Shown: positions 13,013 to 17,955 of the stretch, piece after piece
How the letters are laid out: every line of letters begins with the position of its first letter
How positions within the stretch are numbered: position 1 is the stretch's first letter
NCBI GenBank assembly: GCA_009889585.1
Contig: WUQV01000256.1
Span: forward strand, 1-17,955
Length of the DNA stretch: 17,955 bases
Direction of reading: 5' to 3'
Origin: Candidatus Bathyarchaeota archaeon
Lineage (GTDB): Archaea > Thermoproteota > Bathyarchaeia > Bathyarchaeales > WUQV01
The notes under the pieces: model-generated
Seen by the model: only the letters and a program-made list of their open reading frames with translations
Database searches by the model: none
What the model was told of the DNA's origin: nothing
Made by a program: the position numbers and the translations under genes

Positions 13013-13324
13013 GTGGGCGAGCTTGAAGGCGAGAAGGTGGTGAAGGCGTTGAAGGCGTTGGCCAACCAAGTAAGGCTGAGGATGATCGCCTCGCTTTGCG
13101 AGGGGCCGAAGAACATCTACACGTTGGCCAAGGAGCTCGATCTTCCCTACCCGCTCGCTCACCTTCACCTAAGTTATTTAAAAAGGCTTGGCCTAGTGAA
13201 GGAGGTGGAGGAGAAGAAGAGGTCCGGAGGGCTTCCGACGGTGAAGTATTACGTGCCGTCGGACTTTAAGCTCGTTTTAACGCCTAAGAGCATTCAAGAG
13301 CTCTTCAGGAAGGAAAGGAGGTGA
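13013..13324 (+). CDS. ArsR-like winged-helix transcriptional regulator
   Basis: This DNA-binding protein of about 103 residues belongs to the ArsR-type winged-helix class. After a short lead-in, KALKALANQVRLRMIASLCE is the usual first helix pair, and YTLAKELDLPYPLAHLHLSY followed by LKRLGLV is the helix-turn-helix. The wing lies in the basic KKRSGGLPTVKYYVPSD section. The Cys pair of metal-sensing ArsR is absent, so the signal is not the classical thiolate metal. The GTG at 13013 (or TTG 13010) is preferred because the promoter lies at 12969-12976 and GAGG at 13002-13005 is well spaced. Upstream codons back to 12914 are AT-rich regulatory DNA. It heads a tight operon and probably represses it through the palindrome. 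Confidence 0.8.
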   Translation: MGELEGEKVVKALKALANQVRLRMIASLCEGPKNIYTLAKELDLPYPLAHLHLSYLKRLGLVKEVEEKKRSGGLPTVKYYVPSDFKLVLTPKSIQELFRKERR

Positions 13325-13327
13325 TAT

Positions 13328-13657
13328 ATGATGGGGATGTCCGCTTTAACCGCCCTTTGCGTAATATCCATCGGGTTCGGAGTTCCAGCTATTTGCGTTT
13401 ACTCCTCCATACATTATGGATTTAACTTCATCGTTGCAGGCATCATCTCTGCATTAGCTGTAATAGCATCAGGAGCGCTTGCGTTCATAAGCGTCGTCCT
13501 CAGCCCTGAGGAGGCGATCGACGAGCAGTTGAAGCCATCTGAAAGGGAGAAGCTGATTATGATGCGAGCTCATCAACGTGCTACCCTTGAAGAGCTTGAC
13601 GATATAATCGTGATACTTAGGGAGATTCGTGATGCGTTGAAGGCTGTGCAGGAGTAA
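13328..13657 (+). CDS. Two-helix membrane protein with coiled-coil tail
   Basis: This 109-residue protein has two closely spaced membrane helices at about residues 5-25 and 32-58 (ISIGFGVPAICVYSS and IVAGIISALAVIASGALAFI). A cytoplasmic tail of about 50 residues follows, rich in Glu, Lys and Leu (TLEELDDIIVILREIRDALK), which should form a coiled coil. No family is recognised. The ribosome site GGAGGTGAT overlaps the stop of the regulator gene three bases upstream, so the two are translationally coupled. The similar tail in the next small gene (IEIRDLL against REIRDAL) suggests that the two proteins pair with each other. It is probably the membrane anchor of the module. Confidence 0.75.
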   Translation: MMGMSALTALCVISIGFGVPAICVYSSIHYGFNFIVAGIISALAVIASGALAFISVVLSPEEAIDEQLKPSEREKLIMMRAHQRATLEELDDIIVILREIRDALKAVQE

Positions 13658-13669
13658 TGAGGTGAAGCA

Positions 13670-13807
13670 TTGGAGAAGAGGGAGCTTAAGTACCTTAAGC
13701 TTTCAGATGAAGAGGCCGTTGAGGAGATGGGGAAGAGGTTGAAGGAGATGAAGGCTTTGCTAATAGAAATTAGGGATTTATTAAAGTCCGCAGGAGGCCT
13801 TGAGTGA
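13670..13807 (+). CDS. 45-residue coiled-coil peptide
   Basis: A TTG-started frame of 45 codons is preceded by the strong ribosome site GAGGTGA (13659-13665). It ends nine bases before the next gene, so there is little doubt it is translated. The peptide is acidic to neutral and helical: YLKLSDEEAVEEMGKRLKEM, then ALLIEIRDLLKSAGGLE, with leucines and isoleucines at heptad spacing. Its end resembles the end of the preceding membrane protein (LEELDDIIVILREIRDALK), as if the coiled-coil part had been duplicated without the membrane helices. It may hold the membrane protein together or link it to the beta-solenoid protein. Confidence 0.7.
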   Translation: MEKRELKYLKLSDEEAVEEMGKRLKEMKALLIEIRDLLKSAGGLE

Positions 13808-13816
13808 GGCGGGAGT

Positions 13817-14671
13817 TTGAGCGGAGAGGAAAGGATGAGGGAATATGAAAGAAGGCTTCGTGAAACGGCCATTCCAACGACTCGCATAAGCGGCTCAGGA
13901 AGGGTGCACGTCGAAGGGATAGGCGACATTCGCATAGCTGGCTCAGGCTTAGTCTCATCCGAGGAAATAAGGATTAGCGGTAGCGGAAGCTTACCTGGCG
14001 GGATCAAGGTCAAAAGGATAGATTGTTCCGGGGCTGTTTCCGCAAACGGCGACGTAGAGGCCGAGGAAATGGAATTCTCCGGTTCAGCATCCATAGCGGG
14101 CGACGTTAAAGCGACTTCGCTATCCGCGTCAGGAAGCATTTCGGTCGATGGAGATGTAAGGGGCTCATCAGTAGATACCTCCGGCTCTTGTCGGTTCGGC
14201 GGAAGGGTTGAGCTTGAGGATACGCTACGCGCTTGTGGCTCCTCAAGATTTTCAAACGACGTAAAGGCGAAGAACGTCGTAAGGCTTGAAGGATGCTTCA
14301 AAGTAGAAGGAAAGGTTATTACCGGCGATTTCGAGGCCGAGCTCGTCAGGTCGGAGTCGCAAGTGCGAGGTGGCATAGAGGCGGTTAACGTGAACGTCAG
14401 AAGAGGCGAAAGGGTAGGGCGTTTTAAACTATTCGGCATTCGCATCCCGCTTTACAAGGTTATCTACGAAGGAAGGCTAAGCACGACCGATATAGCGGCT
14501 AAAGGGAACGTCTACTTGGAGAATGTCTCCTGCGAGAACGTATGCGGAAAGGACGTGACAATAGGAGAGGGCTGCCTTATAAGGGGGAAGGTTAAGTACT
14601 TTGGGTCGATTTCGGTTCATCCGACGGCGAAACTTGCAAATCCGCCTGAGAGGATCGAGGTTAAGGAGTAG
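13817..14671 (+). CDS. Bactofilin-like polymer-forming beta-solenoid protein
   Basis: This 284-residue protein has a short helical lead (residues 3-15) followed by repeated turns of 16-18 residues built on the pattern [IV]-x-[IV]-S-G-S-G-x-[IV]. Copies lie near residues 24, 40, 53, 69, 87, 104, 121 and 139, and the pattern loosens to residue 270 around GDV/GKV turns. This is the layout of YhbE/YhbF-type bactofilin relatives: right-handed beta helices that polymerise end to end into filaments beneath the membrane in bacteria. A basic insertion at about 195-215 (RRGERVGRFKLFGIRIPLYK) interrupts the solenoid and could touch the membrane or the exporter. The TTG at 13817 follows GAGGCGGG. It is the fourth gene of the operon. 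Confidence 0.75.
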   Translation: MSGEERMREYERRLRETAIPTTRISGSGRVHVEGIGDIRIAGSGLVSSEEIRISGSGSLPGGIKVKRIDCSGAVSANGDVEAEEMEFSGSASIAGDVKATSLSASGSISVDGDVRGSSVDTSGSCRFGGRVELEDTLRACGSSRFSNDVKAKNVVRLEGCFKVEGKVITGDFEAELVRSESQVRGGIEAVNVNVRRGERVGRFKLFGIRIPLYKVIYEGRLSTTDIAAKGNVYLENVSCENVCGKDVTIGEGCLIRGKVKYFGSISVHPTAKLANPPERIEVKE

Positions 14672-14685
14672 CCGTTAAGTGAAGG

Positions 14686-15582
14686 ATGATGGGCTACGCG
14701 TTTGCAACGTTTGAACTTGGTAAGAATTACGGTAAGGCGTGGGGGCTTAAGGATGCGACTTTTCACGTAGAGCAAGGAAGGCTTGCAGTCCTCGTAGGCC
14801 CTAATGGCGCGGGAAAAACGACTACGGTAAAGATGCTCGTCACCGTCCTTAAGCCGTCAAAGGGAAGGGCTGAGGTCCTTGGTATGGATGTCGTTAAGGA
14901 CTGCAAGAGGATAAGGAAGAGAATAGCTTACTTTCCACAAGGCTTTATGATGAACTTGAACCTTACGCCTGAGGGATACATTAAGTGGAACCTAATGGCA
15001 AGGGGGTTTCCTCTTTCAGAAGCTAAGCTTAAGGCGGATGAATGGGTGAAGCTCATGGGCCTTCAATATTGTAGAAATAGGGCCGGTTGGACGTTAAGCG
15101 GAGGGGAAAGACGTAAGGTCGTCGTAGCGACAGCTCTTGCATCCGATGCTGATGTAATCTTCTTAGATGAGCCAACAGCAGGGTTGGACGTAGAAAGTCG
15201 ACATGTAGTGTGGAGGCTTGTAAGGGATATAGTTGCTAAGGGTACAACGATTTTGTTAACGACCCATGATATGAAGGAAGCTGAGATGATAGCTGATGAA
15301 GTCATAGTAATTAATGAGGGGAAAGTCTTAATTAAGGATGCCCCTCAAAACTTGATTAAGTCGTTGTCTCATCGTTACAAGGTTGCAGTTAAGAAAGGCT
15401 CATTTAAATCTGGCTTCTCTTCCATATACTCGATCGATTTAGGCGATAGGCTTATAATTTATGCAAATGATAGCCGTGAGGTTGAGGGCTTAATTTCAAG
15501 GCTTAATGATCCTTCTAGCATAATATCGATTGATAGCGTAGGACTTGAGGATGTTTATCTTCATCTTATCCATGGAGGGTAA
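14686..15582 (+). CDS. ABC transporter ATP-binding protein (ABC-2 export type)
   Basis: This 298-residue nucleotide-binding subunit has a Walker A motif GPNGAGKTT (38-46), Q-loop Gln at 85 (YFPQGF) and signature LSGGERRK (137-144). Walker B with the catalytic Glu is VIFLDEP (157-163), followed by the D-loop AGLD and H-loop His194 (LLTTHDMKEAE). The ~75-residue C-terminal extension after the core is usual for ABC-2 exporters of the DrrA/CcmA type. It should dimerise and drive the permease encoded six bases downstream. The start is one of two consecutive ATGs, 14 bases after the solenoid gene. Codon use drifts to AT-richer in the second half. The substrate cannot be inferred. Confidence 0.92.
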   Translation: MMGYAFATFELGKNYGKAWGLKDATFHVEQGRLAVLVGPNGAGKTTTVKMLVTVLKPSKGRAEVLGMDVVKDCKRIRKRIAYFPQGFMMNLNLTPEGYIKWNLMARGFPLSEAKLKADEWVKLMGLQYCRNRAGWTLSGGERRKVVVATALASDADVIFLDEPTAGLDVESRHVVWRLVRDIVAKGTTILLTTHDMKEAEMIADEVIVINEGKVLIKDAPQNLIKSLSHRYKVAVKKGSFKSGFSSIYSIDLGDRLIIYANDSREVEGLISRLNDPSSIISIDSVGLEDVYLHLIHGG

Positions 15583-15588
15583 TAAGTA

Positions 15589-16317
15589 ATGATGGAAAAA
15601 GTTAGGCAGATTTTAGGGGTAGCAGCTATAGAATCCGCATGGGTTAGAAGACAACCGTTATGGATATTTCAATCCTTAGTCTTCGTGATCGGATTGATCA
15701 TGACGTTGTTTGCTTGGGGAGGTGAGGCTGCGCTAAAGAACTTAATGGTTGCTTACCTCGTTATCGGGGGCTGGAGCATAGGTCTAAATACTATCGGACA
15801 GATAATCGGATGGGGAAGGATCAATTTAACCTATGAGTTTTTCGTCGCATCGCCTGTAACGTTACCGATATACTTTGCTGGAGTAGTCGTAGGCATTATG
15901 CCTTACTTATTGATCCAAGTCGTACCGGCCTTCGTAATAGCCGCCATACTTAACGTTAACTTCTCCATGTTTGCTTTATTACTTCCGCTTTCGGCGACTT
16001 CGCTTCTCATAGGAACTTTTACGTCGCTTTCGATAATCCTAAGGTTGAAGAATCCGACGAATATATCTGCCATAACTAACCCGCTGTTAACCTTCTTCAC
16101 GTTTTTACCTCCGGTTTACTATCCGTTGACGGCCTTGCCATCGATGATAAGGCCTATCGTCATCGCCATACCAACGGTCTCGCTCATGGAGGTCGGGCGG
16201 TGGTCAGCAGGCGTGCCGATCGGCTGCGACCTAACGCTATCATTGACATCGTTCGCATCTTGGTTAATCTTGACGATAGCATTGGTTGTCAAAAAGCTTA
16301 AATGGGGCTTGGAATAG
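15589..16317 (+). CDS. ABC-2 type transporter permease
   Basis: This 242-residue integral membrane protein has six predicted helices at about residues 24-43, 53-73, 92-118, 125-148, 165-190 and 216-236. The segment between helices 4 and 6, NPLLTFFTFLPPVYYPLTAL followed by PSMIRPIVIAIPTVSLMEVGR, is the characteristic ABC-2 re-entrant region (P-P-x-[YF]-Y-P). It forms the membrane part of the exporter with the ATPase gene just upstream; a homodimer is likely because no second permease is present. There is no large extracellular domain. It closes the six-gene operon; the next gene has its own promoter. Confidence 0.88.
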   Translation: MMEKVRQILGVAAIESAWVRRQPLWIFQSLVFVIGLIMTLFAWGGEAALKNLMVAYLVIGGWSIGLNTIGQIIGWGRINLTYEFFVASPVTLPIYFAGVVVGIMPYLLIQVVPAFVIAAILNVNFSMFALLLPLSATSLLIGTFTSLSIILRLKNPTNISAITNPLLTFFTFLPPVYYPLTALPSMIRPIVIAIPTVSLMEVGRWSAGVPIGCDLTLSLTSFASWLILTIALVVKKLKWGLE

Positions 16318-16426
16318 GATGTTCTCCTTGAACTTGTTAATCATAGCGCTTGAGAGGTTAAAGCGCCGAAGCCGTTAAATCCGTAAGTTTAGTTGAGGTT
16401 TATCGTGACAAGGAAAACATCGAAGC

Positions 16427-16436
16427 CTTATATAAG
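16427..16436 (+). promoter_or_regulatory. TATA box of the methyltransferase gene
   Basis: CTTATATAAG is a strong, nearly symmetric TATA box. Transcription is expected near 16458, leaving a leader of about 25 bases with a ribosome site GGCGGA at 16472-16477. The leader also contains ATGACGTAG, a start codon followed by one codon and a stop. Confidence 0.6.
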
Positions 16437-16482
16437 ACCTGAGGATGGGTTATCAAAATCATGACGTAGTTGGCGGACGCAT

Positions 16483-17406
16483 ATGGGGGTTAATTTGCAG
16501 CTTTTGGGTTTACAAGCGATCCCTAGGCTCGCTAAGAAGTTTAACGTAAAGTTAGAGGGCTTCATGGCCTTATCCGATTTATACGGGCGTACTCCAGAGG
16601 GATTTCAAGCGGCTTATAAGGATTGTGGGAAAATTCTCAATCGATTTTTCGAAGAATTCCACGTTTCTTGGTGGGATGTTTATTTGAACTCAGACATAGG
16701 CATGGAGAGGATGGCGTTAGCTAAGGAGATAGGCTTGAAGGAAGGCGATGTGGTATTAGACGTTGGCTGCGGACGTGGGTACTTTACTATTGCAGCTGCA
16801 AAGCTCGTTAAAGAGGTTGTAGGCTTAGATATCATGGATGGAGGAGGTCGATACGGATGGTGGAGCAACTTTAAGGAAGCAATCGTTGAGCTGAAGCTAA
16901 CGGATAAAGTTTCCGGTTTGAAGGCTGACGCCCAAAGCGTTCCGTTAAAGGATTGCTCAGTTGATAAGGCTGTAGCCGTGCACTCCATTAGAAACTTTCA
17001 AGATGAACGAGCCATTCAAAACGCTATGCGTGAGATGAACCGCGTTATATCTAAAGATGGTGAAATGGTAATAGTTGAAAGCATACCTATCGCTAGAAAC
17101 AAGGCCCAGGAAGCACATTTAGCCCTATATAGATGTAAGTGTAAGTATAGTAGCGGCGACCTTTTCTACTTTACACAAGAGGAGCTCTTAGAAATGCTTG
17201 AAAAAGCGGGACTTAGAGGGGCCGATAGCAAGGTTATCGATTATAACTTAAGCGCAACGCCGCCGATCTTCTACCTTAATGCTTCACTTTTAAAGGAAGA
17301 ACGAATTAAGGATGCTCAAATGGAATATGATAAGGCAATTGATTTGATAAAGAGACATGGAGAGGTCTCTCCGCCAGCTGTTATCATTAGAGTAAGCAAA
17401 TCTTAA
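16483..17406 (+). CDS. Class I SAM-dependent methyltransferase
   Basis: This 307-residue protein has a Rossmann-fold methyltransferase core. Motif I is VVLDVGCGRGYF (90-101) and the acidic residue ending strand 2 is Asp116 (VVGLDIM). The later QSVPLKDCSVDKAVAVHSI resembles the motif II/III region of UbiE-like enzymes, and EMVIVES gives strand 5. The first 85 residues are a helical cap (FQAAYKDCGKILNRFFEEFH) that probably forms part of the acceptor pocket. The last 60 residues add helices (KDAQMEYDKAIDLIKRHGE) not typical of small-molecule methyltransferases. The acceptor is unknown. It has its own promoter and follows the exporter operon by 165 bp, so a shared role is not implied. Confidence 0.85.
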   Translation: MGVNLQLLGLQAIPRLAKKFNVKLEGFMALSDLYGRTPEGFQAAYKDCGKILNRFFEEFHVSWWDVYLNSDIGMERMALAKEIGLKEGDVVLDVGCGRGYFTIAAAKLVKEVVGLDIMDGGGRYGWWSNFKEAIVELKLTDKVSGLKADAQSVPLKDCSVDKAVAVHSIRNFQDERAIQNAMREMNRVISKDGEMVIVESIPIARNKAQEAHLALYRCKCKYSSGDLFYFTQEELLEMLEKAGLRGADSKVIDYNLSATPPIFYLNASLLKEERIKDAQMEYDKAIDLIKRHGEVSPPAVIIRVSKS

Positions 17407-17418
17407 TACTCATTAAAT

Positions 17419-17432
17419 GATGCTCTTTTTAA
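17419..17432 (+). terminator. T-rich 3' end after the methyltransferase gene
   Basis: The tract gctctttttaaa begins about 15 bases after the stop codon. Oligo-T tracts like this are sufficient for archaeal termination. Confidence 0.35.
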
Positions 17433-17604
17433 ATGCTAATGAAGATTATCAATGGAGAAATGTGTTTGTAACAGCTTTTTATCCAATCATGATTTCTAGC
17501 TTAAGTTCGTGGATTGCTTTTAAGTTAAGACCGCTTAGAACTCAGCTTGAAATAGATGAATCGAAAATTTAAGCCTAATTCAGCCAACTTAGATTAGCGA
17601 AAAC

Positions 17605-17612
17605 CATATAAG
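17605..17612 (+). promoter_or_regulatory. TATA box of the terminal small gene
   Basis: Catataag is centred 26 bases upstream of the ATG at 17635, the spacing for a leaderless transcript. Confidence 0.6.
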
Positions 17613-17634
17613 TCACGGATAAGATCTTCAAAAA

Positions 17635-17868
17635 ATGTTCGGCTTGGAAATCTGGGGAATATTACTCGCCATCCTTGGAATTGCGCTGACTATTTACCTC
17701 ACTCATAGGGAAACGTTGAAAACAATCCGGAAGATGGATCAGCACTTTGCTGAGGCGCTTAAGGCGTTTAGGGAAGGGATTCAGATAATACATCAGGATA
17801 TAGTTCATTCTCAACATAAACTTGAGGCAGAGATTAAGCGATCTAAAAAGGATCCTCTAACGACCTAG
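17635..17868 (+). CDS. Small single-helix membrane protein with coiled-coil tail
   Basis: This 77-residue protein has one N-terminal membrane helix (IWGILLAILGIALTIYLTH, residues 6-24). A long charged helix follows (TLKTIRKMDQHFAEALKAFR and on to about residue 65), which should form a cytoplasmic coiled coil, and the tail is basic. No family is recognised. The architecture, a membrane anchor plus coiled coil, resembles the second gene of the exporter operon, without clear sequence similarity. The ATG lies 26 bases from the TATA box centre, so the mRNA is probably leaderless. A strong hairpin lies 55 bp downstream. Confidence 0.6.
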   Translation: MFGLEIWGILLAILGIALTIYLTHRETLKTIRKMDQHFAEALKAFREGIQIIHQDIVHSQHKLEAEIKRSKKDPLTT

Positions 17869-17923
17869 ATCAGCTGCTTAGAGGCCTCGCTTAACCTTCC
17901 TTTCGCATCAGCTAAGCGGTTGA

Positions 17924-17953
17924 CGTTAAGCGATAGACGCTTATCGCTTAACG
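17924..17953. repeat. Perfect 12-bp inverted repeat (hairpin)
   Basis: CGTTAAGCGATA (17924-17935) and TATCGCTTAACG (17942-17953) pair perfectly across a six-base loop. The core TCGCTTAAC also occurs at 17887-17895. It could be a transcript end, a protein-binding palindrome or the edge of a structured RNA that continues beyond the window. Confidence 0.55.
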
Positions 17954-17955
17954 GA

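Noticed and set aside
13573..14445. Long minus-strand frame of 290 codons opposite the bactofilin-like gene
   Set aside because: It is very rich in Ser, Pro and Leu, as expected from the antisense of a Ser/Gly-repeat gene. It overlaps three well-supported plus-strand genes with good ribosome sites and has no promoter.
1..17955. CRISPR arrays and tRNA genes
   Set aside because: No regularly spaced direct repeats and no cloverleaf with a TTCGAAT-type T-loop were seen by eye on either strand.

Overview
The window looks archaeal, most likely from a thermophilic member of the Thermoproteota/TACK group, although no rRNA or other strong marker gene is present to place it. The signs are TATA-type promoters about 25-27 bases ahead of leaderless start codons (clearest at 2434, 7202 and 17635), frequent TTG and GTG starts, GGAGGTGA-type ribosome sites inside operons, a GPN-loop GTPase, an archaeal Lhr-type helicase, a split PIN/AbrB pair, and retropepsin-like folds. 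All functional calls come from reading motifs; no database search was run.

Layout. Bases 1-2880 are accessory and heavily worked over. They hold a gene tail, a retropepsin-like protein without the catalytic Asp, an IS200/IS605-type 3'-end relic, and two elements bounded by related GGCTGTCGGAAAA-type inverted repeats. The first (1259-2501) keeps only the tail of its transposase and carries an AT-rich GNAT acetyltransferase. The second (2580-2787) is almost exactly filled by a 59-residue AbrB-like reading frame. Removing both, with a TA duplication, rejoins one small open frame. Bases 2889-4910 are a GPN GTPase and a convergent MFS transporter. Bases 5239-5760 are a GC-rich, hairpin-rich RNA-like island with IS605-type ends but no intact tnpB.

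Bases 5909-7202 form a minus-strand cluster: a leaderless small ORF with an internal repeat, coupled to a second retropepsin-like gene whose active site reads NTG, then a helical pseudogene with two compensating frameshifts, and an unknown 99-residue protein. Bases 7653-10550 encode the Lhr-like helicase, with a zinc ribbon and a conspicuous AT-rich patch. Bases 10551-12486 are mostly non-coding or degraded, around a divergent VapC/VapB-like pair.

Bases 12970-16317 are the most coherent system: six tightly packed plus-strand genes behind a TATA box overlapped by a palindrome. They encode an ArsR-like repressor, a two-helix membrane protein with a coiled-coil tail, a 45-residue coiled-coil peptide, a bactofilin-like beta-solenoid protein, an ABC ATPase and an ABC-2 permease. 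I infer a self-repressed membrane/cytoskeletal-scaffold plus exporter module. Downstream are a class I methyltransferase, a one-helix membrane protein and a 12-bp perfect hairpin at the window edge.
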